Source: Bacteroidales bacterium (GTDB lineage Bacteria > Bacteroidota > Bacteroidia > Bacteroidales > 4484-276). From it: a stretch of DNA of 64,000 nt. This document shows, piece by piece, positions 24,964 through 36,875 of this stretch; the first letter of the stretch is position 1; each line of letters starts with the position of its first letter. Made by a program: the position numbers and the translations under genes. The notes beneath the pieces were generated by a model. The model saw only the letters and a program-made list of their open reading frames with translations. It made no database searches and was not told the origin of the DNA. Location: contig JACZJL010000023.1 in NCBI GenBank assembly GCA_014860585.1, forward strand, positions 1-64,000, written 5' to 3'.

Positions 24964-25995
24964 TTATTGGTTTAACGTATCATTTTTATCTGAATCTTCG
25001 ATTTTGCTCTCAGAGGTCATTGCGTCATGATTTATCTCCTCCTTCACTGCCGGAGCTGTATTTCGTACAAAACTAAAAGCAATGTTCATACTGTGATCAT
25101 GCTCTGACGGTAAAGGCTTTGCCTTTGCAAATTTTACCAGATCGGAGAGATCCAACAATTCCTGGAGTATTTTTATTGATTCTGCTGAAACAGGTTTTTT
25201 TCTGATAAAAAGTATTGTTTCGTAAGTAGTTGACTCAATGGCCGGAATGTCAAACCGCTCTTCAATGTATTCACGAACAATACCTGAGAGCCTGCTGTAA
25301 TAATCCTTGATCAGTCCCTGCTGCCAAAGTTTTTCTTTTTGGAGTTTTTCTAATTCATCGAGAGCTCTGATGTGTGAAGGCTGTTTTGGCCTGGGCTTGA
25401 AAATAGTGAGCGGGATAGCTTTCTTTTTCCGCTTTACAAAATAAAGCACAAGACCTGCAATAATAAAAATCAGCAATATCCAGGGTAAAAGTTCAGAAAA
25501 AGTAATCGGAACAGCGATGGGCCCTTTTATGGGTTTGATGGGTTGATTCAAATCTACCGGAATAGAAAAGACATTGAGCAAAAAAGGCTCTGATTCCACA
25601 AACATTTGATCCATCGCCTTTTCATTTTCAAGGTATTGCACTTTGAATGGAGGGATTACATAGTAACCGGTATCGAAAGAAGTAATGGTAAAAACCTGAC
25701 TTACATCGATCATACCACTGCCAAGGTGCAAAGTATCGACATTTGATCTGTTAAGTATTTCAACATGACCGGTCAATGTGTCAGCAAAAAGTGGCCACTC
25801 GAACCGGTAATTGTCCGGGATGAGCAGATGAAGACGGTAGGCTACCCGGTCTCCAACAAGGATGCTATTTGTATCAAGCGAAGCATTGAGCCTTATCTGC
25901 TGTGCCGGGGCACTCAAAATCCCAATGACCATCAATAACAATGCGAATACGATTGCTTTAGTTCCTGACACTTTCCTTTTTCTCCTTTTATCCAT
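24964..25995 (-). CDS. BatD-like/DUF4381-like membrane protein of the bat operon
   Basis: The 343-residue product has an N-terminal signal/anchor segment (FALLLMVIGILSAPAQ), a periplasmic beta-rich domain of about 130 residues, a transmembrane helix near residue 170-190 (LLPWILLIFIIAGLVLYF), and a cytoplasmic helical domain with DYYSRLSGIVREYIEERF, the signature also seen in BatD tails and DUF4381 proteins. In Bacteroidota this gene regularly lies between the DUF58 gene and batA. It is probably part of the same membrane complex. Specific function is unknown. Confidence 0.75.
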   Translation of the reverse strand: MDKRRKRKVSGTKAIVFALLLMVIGILSAPAQQIRLNASLDTNSILVGDRVAYRLHLLIPDNYRFEWPLFADTLTGHVEILNRSNVDTLHLGSGMIDVSQVFTITSFDTGYYVIPPFKVQYLENEKAMDQMFVESEPFLLNVFSIPVDLNQPIKPIKGPIAVPITFSELLPWILLIFIIAGLVLYFVKRKKKAIPLTIFKPRPKQPSHIRALDELEKLQKEKLWQQGLIKDYYSRLSGIVREYIEERFDIPAIESTTYETILFIRKKPVSAESIKILQELLDLSDLVKFAKAKPLPSEHDHSMNIAFSFVRNTAPAVKEEINHDAMTSESKIEDSDKNDTLNQ

Positions 25996-26002
25996 CTGAT
26001 TG

Positions 26003-26878
26003 TTAAAATCTTGACTCTCTTTTTTTAAACATACCCACTAAAGGTTTTACATAATCTTCATCTGTTCTGATATGGGCAGCATCAACCCCACTTTTTGTGA
26101 AGGCCCACTTCACAAACTTTTCGTTATTTTTATACCAATCTTTGTATAATTGCCTGGTTGTCGCACTCGATGTATCAACCCAAAGATTTTGTCCTGTTTC
26201 TGCATCTTTGAATTTTGTCATCCCCATATTGGGTAACTCCATTTCGCGCGGGTCGTAAACCCTTACAGCCATTACATCATGCTTGCTATTGGCAATTTGC
26301 AGGGCATCTGCAAATTTCTTATCCACAAAATCCGAAATAACAAAGGCAGTGCATTTTTTCTTTACTGCGTTGGTAAGAAACTTCAGCGATTCACTGATGT
26401 CAGTACCCTGGTTTTCTGTTTTAAAATCTACCAGTTCACGAATAATCCTGAGGATATGTGATGAACCTTTTTTTGGAGGAATAAATTTTTCAATTTTATT
26501 ACTGAAGAAGATCACGCCCACCTTGTCGTTGTTCTGTATAGCCGAAAAAGCAATAACAGCAGCGATTTCGGTGATTAAATCTTCTTTCATGCTGGTTTTT
26601 GTACCAAACTGGTTCGAACCACTCACGTCAATGAGAAGGATCACAGTGAGTTCGCGTTCCTCTTCAAAAATCTTTATAAAAGGATGGTTGAAGCGCGCTG
26701 TAACATTCCAGTCAATGCTACGCACGTCATCGCCATACTGGTACTCACGTACTTCGCTGAAGGCCATACCCCGCCCTTTGAAAGAGCTATGATAATGCCC
26801 GGAAAATATCTGATTGGATAATCCTCGGGTTTTAATTTCTATTTTTCTGACCTTTTTAAAAATTTCTGTTGCGTTCAT
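26003..26878 (-). CDS. DUF58 protein of the moxR-bat operon
   Basis: From ATG 26878 the product is 291 residues, normal for short DUF58 proteins. The signature GRGMAFSEVREYQYGDDVRSIDWN is at about residues 36-60 (given here as landmarks GRGM and YGDDVRSIDWN), followed by a VWA-like half with VILLIDVSGSNQF containing a MIDAS-type DxSGS. DUF58 proteins are consistent partners of MoxR ATPases. The frame opens further upstream at 26914 but the extra residues are not family-like. It lies 78 nt downstream of moxR. Confidence 0.9.
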   Translation of the reverse strand: MNATEIFKKVRKIEIKTRGLSNQIFSGHYHSSFKGRGMAFSEVREYQYGDDVRSIDWNVTARFNHPFIKIFEEERELTVILLIDVSGSNQFGTKTSMKEDLITEIAAVIAFSAIQNNDKVGVIFFSNKIEKFIPPKKGSSHILRIIRELVDFKTENQGTDISESLKFLTNAVKKKCTAFVISDFVDKKFADALQIANSKHDVMAVRVYDPREMELPNMGMTKFKDAETGQNLWVDTSSATTRQLYKDWYKNNEKFVKWAFTKSGVDAAHIRTDEDYVKPLVGMFKKRESRF

Positions 26879-26956
26879 GCAAAAGGAAATAGTGCGATGA
26901 GTTGAGTTAGACAAAAAGTTTGATGAACATCTGATAAATGAAAACCAATATCAGTA

Positions 26957-27949
26957 CTATGGAACTTCGATGGTGTTCAGCACTTCATTGACCACATCTT
27001 CCGTAGTAATATTTTCAGCTTCAGCTTCGTAAGTGAGGCCGATACGATGGCGCATTACATCGTGTGCCACTGCCCTGATGTCTTCAGGGATAACATAACC
27101 GCGCCGCTTGATGAATGCATAAGCTTTCCCTGCAAGTGCCAGGTTGATGGAGGCACGCGGAGAAGCGCCATAGCTGATCATTCCCAGGAATTTCTTAAGC
27201 TTGTACTCTGCAGGGAATCGGGTGGAAAAGACAATATCGGTGATGTAATTCTCTATTTTTTCATCAAGATAGACCTGTCGAACCACCGAGCGGGCTTTCA
27301 TAATGTCAGCAGGTGATACTATTTTGCTTGTTGTGGGTTGTATTCCGCTGATATTCTGCCGCATGATGAGCTTTTCCTCCTCCTTTTCGGGATAGGTAAT
27401 GACCACTTTCATCATGAAACGGTCCACCTGAGCTTCGGGCAGCGGATAGGTTCCCTCCTGTTCTATCGGGTTTTGTGTGGCCATAACAAGGAATGGTTCC
27501 TGCAGCTTGAAGGTTTGATCACCAATAGTGACCTGCCTTTCCTGCATGGCTTCCAACAGGGCGCTTTGCACTTTTGCCGGTGAACGGTTAATTTCGTCAG
27601 CAAGAATGAAATTGGAGAAAATCGGTCCCTGCCTTACAACAAACTCCTCTTTCTTCTGGCTGTAAATAAGCGTTCCTATAAGGTCGGCAGGCAAAAGGTC
27701 AGGTGTAAATTGTATCCGGTTGTATTTGGCCTGAATGATATTTGCCAGCGATTTAATAGCCAGTGTTTTAGCCAGACCGGGAACACCTTCAAGCAAAATA
27801 TGACCATCTGCAAGCAACCCGATTAAAAGCCGTTCGATCATTTGCTTCTGGCCAACAATCACTTTATTCATTTCAAGCGTAACCAGGTCAATAAAGGAAC
27901 TTTCCTGGTGAATGCGTTCGTTTAATTCTCTGATATTTGTTTCTATCAT
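26957..27949 (-). CDS. moxR: MoxR-family AAA+ ATPase
   Basis: A full-length 330-residue MoxR protein: Walker A GVPGLAKT at 55-62, Walker B ILADEINR at 115-122, sensor motif ATQNPIEQEGTYPLPEAQ and the arginine-bearing GASPRASI near 260. MoxR ATPases act as chaperones that insert metal cofactors or remodel VWA-domain partners, here presumably BatA/BatB and the DUF58 protein. It is the first gene of an eight-gene operon (moxR to batE). Confidence 0.95.
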   Translation of the reverse strand: MIETNIRELNERIHQESSFIDLVTLEMNKVIVGQKQMIERLLIGLLADGHILLEGVPGLAKTLAIKSLANIIQAKYNRIQFTPDLLPADLIGTLIYSQKKEEFVVRQGPIFSNFILADEINRSPAKVQSALLEAMQERQVTIGDQTFKLQEPFLVMATQNPIEQEGTYPLPEAQVDRFMMKVVITYPEKEEEKLIMRQNISGIQPTTSKIVSPADIMKARSVVRQVYLDEKIENYITDIVFSTRFPAEYKLKKFLGMISYGASPRASINLALAGKAYAFIKRRGYVIPEDIRAVAHDVMRHRIGLTYEAEAENITTEDVVNEVLNTIEVP

Positions 27950-28134
27950 TGTTTGTTGAATTTTTAAGACCGATAAAATAACTCGATGAGAAATTTTTAA
28001 TTATTTCAGGTGGCGTTAAATATTGTTAAGCAGTAATCTTTGAAATTCTTGTCTGGATTCTTATCTAAGAATTTGTAATTCAATTTTTTTGTTTAATAAA
28101 TAGCGTTTTATGTGCAATATCATTGGTAAAAACT

Positions 28135-28165
28135 AAAAGAGCGGCCAGTGATAAGCCGCTCTTTT
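28135..28165 (-). terminator. intrinsic terminator at the end of the rpoBC operon
   Basis: AAAAGAGCGGC (28135-28145) and GCCGCTCTTTT (28155-28165) form an 11-bp perfect stem with a 9-nt loop. On the minus strand it is followed by TTTTAGTTTTTA. It lies 15 nt after the DUF3467 stop. Confidence 0.85.
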
Positions 28166-28180
28166 CCAGTTCATTTTGTC

Positions 28181-28495
28181 TCAGGCCTGAGCATTTGGGC
28201 CAAACAAATTGTATGGCATCTGGTCCTGATCGGTATCTTTTAATTCGCCGTGCATAGACTCAAATTTGCGGATGTTATCCTGCAATGCTTTGAGTAGCCG
28301 TTTGGCATGCTGCGGAGTGAGTATAATCCTTGATTTGACTTTTGCTTTCGGAATTCCGGGCAGCATCTTCACAAAGTCGATGATGAACTCCGACCTGGAA
28401 TGGGTTATAATCGCCAGGTTTGAGTAAACGCCTTCAGCAACTTCTTCACTCAGCTCGATGTTTAGCTTGTTTTGGTTTGCTTGTTTGGGATCCAT
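28181..28495 (-). CDS. DUF3467 protein
   Basis: The 104-residue protein matches the DUF3467 family: IELSEEVAEGVYSNLAIITHSRSEFIIDFVKMLPG followed by the AKVKSRIILTPQHAKRLL segment (quoted as landmarks only in part). The gene is regularly found directly after rpoC in Bacteroidota. It is small, soluble and acidic; function is unknown. It lies 86 nt downstream of rpoC and upstream of the operon terminator, so it is co-transcribed with RNA polymerase genes. Confidence 0.9.
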   Translation of the reverse strand: MDPKQANQNKLNIELSEEVAEGVYSNLAIITHSRSEFIIDFVKMLPGIPKAKVKSRIILTPQHAKRLLKALQDNIRKFESMHGELKDTDQDQMPYNLFGPNAQA

Positions 28496-28581
28496 AATTT
28501 CTTGTGTTTAATGTTTTATCAAAACTGAAAAACAACCGGTAGATCCCGATTGTTTTCCAGTACTTTTTAAATAATTTCAAA

Positions 28582-31500
28582 TTAGTAATCCTGTCTTCCT
28601 CTGGGCTGAGTGAGCAATTCATAGTCGTCTCTCGAGCCAACGATAATATCCTCGTATTCTCTCAAACCAGTACCGGCAGGGATTTTATGACCTACGATCA
28701 CATTTTCTTTCAACCCCATTAATTGGTCTGTTTTAGCATTGATAGCTGCGTTTGTCAGCACCTTGGTAGTTTCCTGGAACGATGCAGCAGAGATAAAACT
28801 GGTTGTTTGCAGAGAGGCGCGTGTAATACCCTGTAATACCTGACGTCCTGTTGCGGGCTGTGCATCCCGTGCTTCTACCAGTTTTTTGTCGCGGCGTTTT
28901 AACATAGAGTTTTCATCTCTGAGTTTCCGTGCCGAAACGATCTGACCTGCTTTAAAAGTAGCTGAGTCGCCCGGATCAATAATGACTTTTTTACCAAAGA
29001 TCCAATCGTTCTCTTCCTGGAAATCAATTTTATTTACCAGTTCGCTTTCAAGGAATTTGGTGTCGCCCTGGTCTTCTACTTCTACTTTACGCATCATTTG
29101 GCGAACAATGGTTTCAAAGTGTTTGTCATTGATTTTAACACCCTGCAACCGATAAACTTCCTGAATCTCGTTTACGATATACTCCTGGACTTTCATCGGA
29201 CCTTTAATAGCAAGAATGTCAGCAGGCGTGAGTGCACCTTCAGAGAGCGGGGTTCCGGCTTTAACAAAGTCGTTTTCCTGGGCAAGAATTTGCTTGGTAG
29301 TTGGGATAAGATATCTCTTTTCTTCACCACTCTTTGATGTAATAATGACTTCTTTGTTACCTCTCTTAAGTTTTTTACCAAATGATACAACACCGTCAAT
29401 TTCAGCAACCTTTGCAGGGTCGGATGGATTCCTGGCCTCAAACAACTCGGTCACACGTGGCAAACCTCCGGTGATGTCACCGGCTTTACCTATGGCACGA
29501 GGGATTTTGATCAATGTATCACCGGCTTTTACTTCCTGTCCGTCGTCAACGGCAATGTGAGACCCAACCGGTAAGTCATAGGACCTCAGCACTTCACCAT
29601 CACTATTGACTACATCAATCGAAGGATTCTTCACCTTTTGACGGGCTTCGATAATTACTTTTTCATAGTAACCGGTCTGTTCATCCGACTCAACCCTAAA
29701 GGTTTTTCCTTCTTCGATGTTGATGAAGTTGAGTGTTCCGGAAACTTCTGAAATAATGACTGCATTGTAGGGATCCCACGTGCAAATCACGTCACCTTTT
29801 TTCACTTCATCGCCATCTTTGAAAAAGAGGCTGGAACCGTAAGGTATGTTATGCGAAGCAAGGAATATTCCTGTATTTTGGTCGATAATCCTCATTTCGG
29901 CTGAACGTCCGATGACAGTCTGGTAAGATTTTCCTTCTTTTCCTGTCGTAGGAACTGATCTTAATTCTTCGATATGGATCACTCCATCATATTTAGCTTC
30001 GATTCTTGACTGGGCCGAAATATTTCCTCCAGCCACACCACCAACGTGGAATGTACGAAGTGTAAGCTGTGTACCAGGCTCACCAATAGACTGTGCAGCG
30101 ATAACACCAACAGCTTCGCCTTTCTGTACCATGCGTCCGTTGGCTAAATTACGTCCGTAACATTTCGCGCAAACTCCCATTTTTGATTCGCAGGTCAAAA
30201 CCGAGCGGATTTCAACAGCATCAATAGGTGAGTCTTCAATTAGCTGCGCAAAAGGTTCAGTAATTTCTTCACCTGCTGATACAATCAAACTGCCTGACTG
30301 GGGATGATAAATATCATGCAGGGCTGTACGACCAAGAATACGATCATAAAGAGTTTCAACAACCTCCTCGTTCTTTTTCAACGCTGTAGTTGTGAGACCG
30401 CGGAGTGTTCCGCAGTCTTCCTCCGAAATGATCACATCCTGCGATACGTCAACCAGACGACGGGTAAGGTAACCGGCATCAGCAGTCTTCAGCGCTGTAT
30501 CGGCCAAACCTTTACGTGCACCGTGGGTAGAGATGAAATACTCTAAAACCGAAAGACCTTCTTTAAAGTTCGAAAGAATCGGGTTTTCAATGATCTCACC
30601 ACCGGTTGCTCCTGATTTTTGAGGTTTAGCCATCAATCCGCGCATTCCGGAAAGCTGCCTGATTTGTTCCTTGCTACCACGGGCGCCTGAATCAAGCATC
30701 ATATAAACGGCATTAAACCCTTGCTTATCCTTTGAAACCTGGTCCATCAGAATTTTGGTCAGACGCGAATTGGTGTGTGTCCAGATATCAATGATCTGGT
30801 TGTATTTTTCGTTGTGGGTAATAAAGCCCATATTATAACTATTCAGCACTTCGGTTACTTCTTCATGTGCCTGTGTGATCAATGCTTCCTTTTCAGCAGG
30901 AATAATAACATCGCCAAGGTTAAAGGACAGACCGCCGCGGAAAGCCATTTTAAATCCAAGGTCTTTTATGTCGTCAAGAAATCTTGCAGTGGTAGCAGTA
31001 TCAGTTTTTTTCAATACACCGCCGATAATATCACGCAGTGATTTCTTTGTCAATAATTCATTAATGTATCCGTATTCAGCTGGTACAACCTGATTAAAGA
31101 GTACTCTTCCCACCGTTGTTTCAGTGAGTTTATAGACTGTTTCGCCATTTACCTGAAATGGTAAACGTACATGAATAATTGCATGGAGATCAACTTTGTT
31201 CTCGTTATAGGCGATGATGACTTCCTGGGGTGAATAGAATTTATATCCTTCACCCCTTACAGGGTTTTCTGGGATACTTCTGCGTTCTTTTGTAATGTAA
31301 TAGAGTCCGAGAACCATGTCCTGTGAGGGCACTGCAATGGGCGCCCCGTTGGCAGGATTCAGGATGTTATGCGAAGCCAGCATAAGAATCTGGGCTTCAA
31401 GAATTGCTGCGTTACCAAGGGGGACGTGGACGGCCATCTGGTCGCCGTCGAAGTCAGCATTGAATGCTGTACATACGAGCGGGTGAAGTTGAATGGCTTT

Positions 31501-32877
31501 ACCTTCGATCAGTTTGGGCTGAAATGCCTGTATGCCAAGGCGGTGAAGCGTAGGAGCACGGTTGAGCATGACAGGATGGCCTTTCATGATATTTTCAAGG
31601 ATATCCCAAACAACCGGGTCTTTACGATCAACAATTTTCTTGGCAGATTTCACTGTTTTGACAATACCGCGTTCGAGCATCTTGCGGATGATAAAAGGTT
31701 TGAACAGCTCTGAAGCCATCTCTTTCGGAATACCACACTCGTTGAGTTTCAATTCGGGGCCAACTACGATTACCGAACGGCCTGAGTAGTCAACTCGTTT
31801 ACCAAGAAGGTTTTGACGGAATCGTCCCTGCTTACCTTTAAGGCTATCGCTAAGTGATTTCAATGCCCTGTTGGATTCTGTTTTGACTGCATTTGCTTTT
31901 CTTGAATTATCAAACAGCGAGTCAACTGCTTCCTGGAGCATGCGCTTTTCGTTGCGCATGATTACATCAGGTGCTTTAATCTCAATCAATCGTTTAAGCC
32001 TGTTATTGCGAATGATTACCCTGCGGTAAAGATCGTTGAGATCGGAAGTGGCAAAACGACCACCATCGAGTGGAACCAGGGGTCTGAGTTCAGGTGGAAT
32101 AACCGGGACAACCTTTACAATCATCCATTCAGGACGATTTTCGATACGGTTGCGTGCATCCCTGAAAGCTTCGACTACCTGCAGACGTTTGAGGGCATCT
32201 GCTTTTCTCTGCTGGGAAGTTTCAATATGTGCCTTGTGGCGAAGATCGTAGGAAAGTTCATCCAGGTCTAACCGGGCCAGCAGATCATGCAAGGCCTCGG
32301 CGCCCATTTTTGCGATAAACTTGTTTGGATCTTTGTCATCAAGATACTGATTTTCCACCGGAATGGTTTCCATGATATCGAAGTATTCCTCTTCAGATAG
32401 AAAATCAAGATAATTCAACCCGTCATCTGCTTTGATTCCGGGATTGATGACCACATATTTTTCATAATAAATAATTGCCTCCAGTTTTTTGGTTTGTAAC
32501 CCCAGGAGAGCACCTATTTTATTTGGCAAAGATTTAAAAAACCAGATATGTGCAACAGGGACAACGAGTTGAATGTGTCCGGAACGTTCTCTGCGCACTT
32601 TTTTCTCGGTTACTTCAACACCGCAGCGGTCGCAAACGATTCCTTTGTAACGAATGCGCTTGTACTTGCCACAGTGGCATTCCCAATCTTTTACAGGACC
32701 GAAAATCCGTTCACAGAACAAACCATCCCTCTCGGGTTTATAAGTTCTGTAATTGATGGTTTCGGGTTTCAGCACTTCACCGTAGGATCTCTCAAGGATG
32801 GTTTCGGGCGAAGCCAGGCTTATAGTAATCTGCGAAAATTCTGTTTTAACGATGTTACTATCTTTTCTAAAAGCCAT
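28582..32877 (-). CDS. rpoC: DNA-directed RNA polymerase subunit beta'
   Basis: The 1431-residue protein is full length for Bacteroidota. Visible landmarks: the N-terminal zinc site CHCGKYKR...CDRCGVEV (about residues 65-85), the catalytic NADFDGDQM near 473-481 whose three Asp bind Mg2+, the second zinc cluster [15 protein letters not shown], and the trigger-loop/bridge-helix region around [16 protein letters not shown]. It starts 60 nt after rpoB. Confidence 0.99.
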   Translation of the reverse strand: MAFRKDSNIVKTEFSQITISLASPETILERSYGEVLKPETINYRTYKPERDGLFCERIFGPVKDWECHCGKYKRIRYKGIVCDRCGVEVTEKKVRRERSGHIQLVVPVAHIWFFKSLPNKIGALLGLQTKKLEAIIYYEKYVVINPGIKADDGLNYLDFLSEEEYFDIMETIPVENQYLDDKDPNKFIAKMGAEALHDLLARLDLDELSYDLRHKAHIETSQQRKADALKRLQVVEAFRDARNRIENRPEWMIVKVVPVIPPELRPLVPLDGGRFATSDLNDLYRRVIIRNNRLKRLIEIKAPDVIMRNEKRMLQEAVDSLFDNSRKANAVKTESNRALKSLSDSLKGKQGRFRQNLLGKRVDYSGRSVIVVGPELKLNECGIPKEMASELFKPFIIRKMLERGIVKTVKSAKKIVDRKDPVVWDILENIMKGHPVMLNRAPTLHRLGIQAFQPKLIEGKAIQLHPLVCTAFNADFDGDQMAVHVPLGNAAILEAQILMLASHNILNPANGAPIAVPSQDMVLGLYYITKERRSIPENPVRGEGYKFYSPQEVIIAYNENKVDLHAIIHVRLPFQVNGETVYKLTETTVGRVLFNQVVPAEYGYINELLTKKSLRDIIGGVLKKTDTATTARFLDDIKDLGFKMAFRGGLSFNLGDVIIPAEKEALITQAHEEVTEVLNSYNMGFITHNEKYNQIIDIWTHTNSRLTKILMDQVSKDKQGFNAVYMMLDSGARGSKEQIRQLSGMRGLMAKPQKSGATGGEIIENPILSNFKEGLSVLEYFISTHGARKGLADTALKTADAGYLTRRLVDVSQDVIISEEDCGTLRGLTTTALKKNEEVVETLYDRILGRTALHDIYHPQSGSLIVSAGEEITEPFAQLIEDSPIDAVEIRSVLTCESKMGVCAKCYGRNLANGRMVQKGEAVGVIAAQSIGEPGTQLTLRTFHVGGVAGGNISAQSRIEAKYDGVIHIEELRSVPTTGKEGKSYQTVIGRSAEMRIIDQNTGIFLASHNIPYGSSLFFKDGDEVKKGDVICTWDPYNAVIISEVSGTLNFINIEEGKTFRVESDEQTGYYEKVIIEARQKVKNPSIDVVNSDGEVLRSYDLPVGSHIAVDDGQEVKAGDTLIKIPRAIGKAGDITGGLPRVTELFEARNPSDPAKVAEIDGVVSFGKKLKRGNKEVIITSKSGEEKRYLIPTTKQILAQENDFVKAGTPLSEGALTPADILAIKGPMKVQEYIVNEIQEVYRLQGVKINDKHFETIVRQMMRKVEVEDQGDTKFLESELVNKIDFQEENDWIFGKKVIIDPGDSATFKAGQIVSARKLRDENSMLKRRDKKLVEARDAQPATGRQVLQGITRASLQTTSFISAASFQETTKVLTNAAINAKTDQLMGLKENVIVGHKIPAGTGLREYEDIIVGSRDDYELLTQPRGRQDY

Positions 32878-32937
32878 TAATGGATTGTATTTAGTTTAAA
32901 TTTTAATAGGAAAAACAAAAGCTGCAAAACACTTTCA

Positions 32938-35900
32938 TTAATCGAAAGTGATGTTCAGGCCAAGGCCGCGCAGTTCATGAACCAATACATTGAATGATTC
33001 AGGAATACCCGGTTTGGGCATGTTTTCACCTTTCACAATATTTTCGTATGCTTTGGCACGGCCAATCACGTCATCTGACTTAACAGTGAGTATTTCCTGC
33101 AGTATATTTGAAGCGCCGAAGGCTTCGAGCGCCCAGACTTCCATCTCTCCAAACCGCTGACCACCAAATTGTGCTTTACCACCAAGTGGTTGCTGGGTAA
33201 TCAGTGAGTATGGGCCGATGGAACGTGCGTGCATCTTATCATCCACCATGTGATGCAACTTCAGAATATAAATGTATCCAACCGTTGCAGGCTGATGAAA
33301 ACGTTCGCCGGTGCCACCATCGTAAAGGTAAACCTTACCATTTTCAGGTAAATTTGCCTTTATAAGATATTGGTTGATTTGGTCAACTGATGCTCCGTCG
33401 AAAATCGGTGTGGCAAATTTTAGTCCAAGACGTTTACCAGCCCAACCGAGCACAGTTTCATAAATCTGACCAAGGTTCATACGGGAAGGCACACCAAGGG
33501 GGTTCAGAACGACATCAACCGGAGTTCCGTCTTCGAGGAAAGGCATATCTTCTTCACGAACGATCTTGGCAACAATCCCTTTATTTCCATGGCGACCTGC
33601 CATTTTATCCCCTACTTTCAATTTGCGTTTTTTGGCCACATATACTTTTGCCATTTTCACAATCCCGTTGGGTAGTTCATCTCCTACCGTTGCAACGAAT
33701 TTCTTCCGGTTGTAAACACCAAGAATCTCTTTGTACTTGATGATGAAGTTGTTGATTACTTCAGCAATCAACTGGTTCTTTTGTTTGTCTGTTGTCCATT
33801 TATGAGGATTAACCGTGAGGTAGTCCACGCCCAGAAGCATCTTTTGAACAAACTTGACTTTCTTCGGTACAATCTCTTCTTTGAAATTATTGTAAACACC
33901 CTGCGAAACCTTACCACTCACCAGGATCATCAGCTTGTCCACAAGTTTATTCTTGAGTGCGGCAGTTTGTTTGTTAAATTCTTTTTCCAGTACCTCAATG
34001 ATATCTTTTTCCTTGCTTTTGGCAACGCGGTCTTTAATGACCCGTGAGAAAAGTTTTTTCTCAATTACCACGCCTTTCATCGAGGGTGGAGCTTTCAATG
34101 AAGCATCCTTCACATCACCGGCCTTGTCGCCAAAAATTGCACGAAGTAGTTTTTCTTCGGGAGTAGGATCAGACTCTCCTTTAGGAGTAATTTTCCCGAT
34201 CAATATATCTCCTTCATTCACTTCAGCGCCAATTCTGATCAGACCATTTTCGTCCAAATCTTTTGTGGCTTCTGCTGAAACATTTGGAATATCATTGGTT
34301 AACTCCTCAACGCCACGCTTTGTATCTCTTACCTCGAGCACAAATTCTTCGATATGCAGTGAAGTAAAAAGATCTTCCTTTACAACCTTTTCGGAAATCA
34401 CAATGGCATCCTCGAAGTTGTAACCTTTCCAGGGCATGAATGCCACCATAAGGTTCCGGCCGAGAGCAAGTTCACCATTTTGAGTGGCATAACCTTCACA
34501 AAGAGTCTGTCCTTTTGTAACCTTTTGTCCTTTGCGGACGATGGGTTTCAGGTTGACGGATGTATTCTGGTTTGTTCTTGTGAACTTAATCAGCTTATAG
34601 GTTTTCACATCATCATCAAAACTTACAAGCCGCTCGTTTTCCATCCTTGTGTAACGAATGGTAATTTCATTGGCGTCAACATATTCTACAATACCATCAC
34701 CCTCAGCCATGATCAACACCCTCGAATCACGTGCAACCGGACCTTCAATTCCAGTACCCACGATTGGTGCCTCGGCTTTAAGCAGGGGCACAGCCTGACG
34801 CATCATGTTGGATCCCATCAACGCACGGTTGGCATCATCATGCTCAAGGAAGGGGATGAGTGAAGCTGCAATTGAGGCAATCTGGTTTGGCGCCATATCA
34901 ATAAAGTGGACATTATTCCGATCCTCAATCGGATAGTCAGCCAGATGCCTTACTTTTACCTGCTGATCAGAAAATGTTCCATCTTTATCCAGCGGAGTGT
35001 TGGCCTGGGCAATAATTTTATCTTCCTCTTCCTCAGCATTTAGGAAAACTTCCTCAGATGCAAGATTTACTCTACCACTCTCAACATGCTTATAGGGTGT
35101 TTCAATGAAACCAAGTTTATTTATCCGGGCAAACACACAAAGCGAAGAAATCAATCCGATATTGGGACCTTCAGGAGTTTCAATTGTACACAGACGTCCA
35201 TAGTGAGTATAGTGTACGTCACGAACTTCAAAACCTGCTCTTTCTCTTGAAAGACCGCCTGGCCCCAAAGCTGAAACCCTTCGTTTATGAGTCAACTCGG
35301 ATAGCGGGTTGGTTTGATCCATAAACTGTGAAAGCTGGTTGGTACCAAAAAAAGAGTTGATAACCGAGGACAATGTTTTGGCGTTAATTAGATCCATGGG
35401 TGTAAAAACCTCGTTATCACGCACGTTCATACGCTCACGGATTGTGCGGGCCATGCGGGCTAATCCAACACCAAACTGTGCATACAACTGTTCTCCAACG
35501 GTTCTTACACGGCGGTTGCTAAGGTGGTCAATATCATCTACTTCACGCTTGCCGTTAACCATTTCGATCAGATACCTGATAATCGAAATGATGTCTTCTT
35601 TTGTCAATACTTTAATCTCGTTTGGAACGGTCAGTGCCAGTTTCTTGTTAATCCTGTAGCGACCGACGTCTCCCAGGTCGTATCGTTTGTCTGAGAAGAA
35701 CAGTTTCTCAATTATTCCGCGGGCAGTCTCCTCATCCGGAGGTTCAGCATTACGCAATTGCCTGTAAATGTATTCAACCGCCTCTTTTTCAGTATTAGTT
35801 GTATCTTTTTGAAGCGTATTAAAGATGATGCTGTAGTCAATGTTATCATGCTCATCCTTGTGTAAAAGAATTGTATCCACACCTGAATCGATGATCTGAT

Positions 35901-36744
35901 CGATATGATCATTTTCAAGCACGGTTTCTCGGTCAATAATGACCTCAGCACGCTCGATTGAGACCACTTCACCTGTATCTTCATCCACAAAATCCTCAAT
36001 CCAGGCTCTCACAACACGGGCGGCAAGTTTTCTGCCGATAAGCTTTTTGAGGTTGGCTTTTGTGGCCTTTACCTCCTGTGCAAGGTCAAAAATCTCGAGA
36101 ATGTCTTTATCACTCTCAAAACCTATGGCACGTAAAAGTGTAGTTACTGGTAATTTTTTCTTCCGGTCGATGTATGCATACATCACATTGTTGATGTCGG
36201 TTGTAAACTCCATCCATGATCCCTTGAATGGAATGATACGAGCCGAGAAAAGTTGTTGTCCGTTAGCATGGAAACTTGTTCCGAAAAAAGCACCGGGAGA
36301 GCGGTGTAACTGAGATACAATAACGCGCTCGGCGCCGTTGATCACAAAGGTGCCTTTAGGTGTCATGTAAGGGATTTGTCCAAGATAAACGTCCTGGATA
36401 ATGGTTTCGAAGTCCTCGTGTTCGGGATCGGTGCAGTAAAGTTTAAGCTTAGCTTTAAGCGGAACGCTGTAGGAGAGGCCTCTTTCTATACATTCGTCAA
36501 TGGAATACCGGGGTGGATCTATGAAATAATCCAGGAATTCCAGTACAAAGTTGTTTCGGGCATCAGTGATGGGGAAGTTTTCACTAAAAACTTTGTAAAG
36601 CCCTTCGTTAACGCGGTTTTCAGGGTTTGTTTCCAACTGGAAAAAATCCTGAAAGGATTTGAGTTGGATGTCCAGAAAGTCCGGATAACTCGATTTAATT
36701 TTAGTTCTTGAAAAACTAATTCTTTCAGTATTTTCCTGAGCCAA
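32938..36744 (-). CDS. rpoB: DNA-directed RNA polymerase subunit beta
   Basis: The 1268-residue protein is full length. The rifampicin region ([19 protein letters not shown] ... [13 protein letters not shown], about residues 455-500) has the sensitive-type residues Gln, Asp, His and Arg in place. The C-terminal [10 protein letters not shown] and the [11 protein letters not shown] segments are present. The only N-terminal start compatible with homology is a TTG at 36744 (MAQENTER when read as Met); no in-frame ATG lies nearby upstream. A strong hairpin separates it from rplL. Confidence 0.98.
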   Translation of the reverse strand: MAQENTERISFSRTKIKSSYPDFLDIQLKSFQDFFQLETNPENRVNEGLYKVFSENFPITDARNNFVLEFLDYFIDPPRYSIDECIERGLSYSVPLKAKLKLYCTDPEHEDFETIIQDVYLGQIPYMTPKGTFVINGAERVIVSQLHRSPGAFFGTSFHANGQQLFSARIIPFKGSWMEFTTDINNVMYAYIDRKKKLPVTTLLRAIGFESDKDILEIFDLAQEVKATKANLKKLIGRKLAARVVRAWIEDFVDEDTGEVVSIERAEVIIDRETVLENDHIDQIIDSGVDTILLHKDEHDNIDYSIIFNTLQKDTTNTEKEAVEYIYRQLRNAEPPDEETARGIIEKLFFSDKRYDLGDVGRYRINKKLALTVPNEIKVLTKEDIISIIRYLIEMVNGKREVDDIDHLSNRRVRTVGEQLYAQFGVGLARMARTIRERMNVRDNEVFTPMDLINAKTLSSVINSFFGTNQLSQFMDQTNPLSELTHKRRVSALGPGGLSRERAGFEVRDVHYTHYGRLCTIETPEGPNIGLISSLCVFARINKLGFIETPYKHVESGRVNLASEEVFLNAEEEEDKIIAQANTPLDKDGTFSDQQVKVRHLADYPIEDRNNVHFIDMAPNQIASIAASLIPFLEHDDANRALMGSNMMRQAVPLLKAEAPIVGTGIEGPVARDSRVLIMAEGDGIVEYVDANEITIRYTRMENERLVSFDDDVKTYKLIKFTRTNQNTSVNLKPIVRKGQKVTKGQTLCEGYATQNGELALGRNLMVAFMPWKGYNFEDAIVISEKVVKEDLFTSLHIEEFVLEVRDTKRGVEELTNDIPNVSAEATKDLDENGLIRIGAEVNEGDILIGKITPKGESDPTPEEKLLRAIFGDKAGDVKDASLKAPPSMKGVVIEKKLFSRVIKDRVAKSKEKDIIEVLEKEFNKQTAALKNKLVDKLMILVSGKVSQGVYNNFKEEIVPKKVKFVQKMLLGVDYLTVNPHKWTTDKQKNQLIAEVINNFIIKYKEILGVYNRKKFVATVGDELPNGIVKMAKVYVAKKRKLKVGDKMAGRHGNKGIVAKIVREEDMPFLEDGTPVDVVLNPLGVPSRMNLGQIYETVLGWAGKRLGLKFATPIFDGASVDQINQYLIKANLPENGKVYLYDGGTGERFHQPATVGYIYILKLHHMVDDKMHARSIGPYSLITQQPLGGKAQFGGQRFGEMEVWALEAFGASNILQEILTVKSDDVIGRAKAYENIVKGENMPKPGIPESFNVLVHELRGLGLNITFD

Positions 36745-36805
36745 TGTGGTAATGTTTTGGTTATGAAACTATTATGAAAAACAAAGAACAAAAGTTCACT
36801 ATACA

Positions 36806-36854
36806 AAGAAATATAGACGCTACACAGGAAGCCTGGCAGCCGTCTATATTTCTT
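36806..36854 (-). other. long hairpin between rplL and rpoB
   Basis: AAGAAATATAGACG (36806-36819) and CGTCTATATTTCTT (36841-36854) are perfectly complementary over 14 bp. The inner 21 nt can add CAGG/CCTG pairing (36825-36828 with 36832-36835) and a CT/AG pair. The transcript would carry a stem of about 20 bp just after rplL and about 60 nt before rpoB. There is no strong U tract, so a processing or attenuation site is more likely than a full terminator. Confidence 0.7.
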
Positions 36855-36875
36855 CAGATGTAAAAATTGTCAAAC

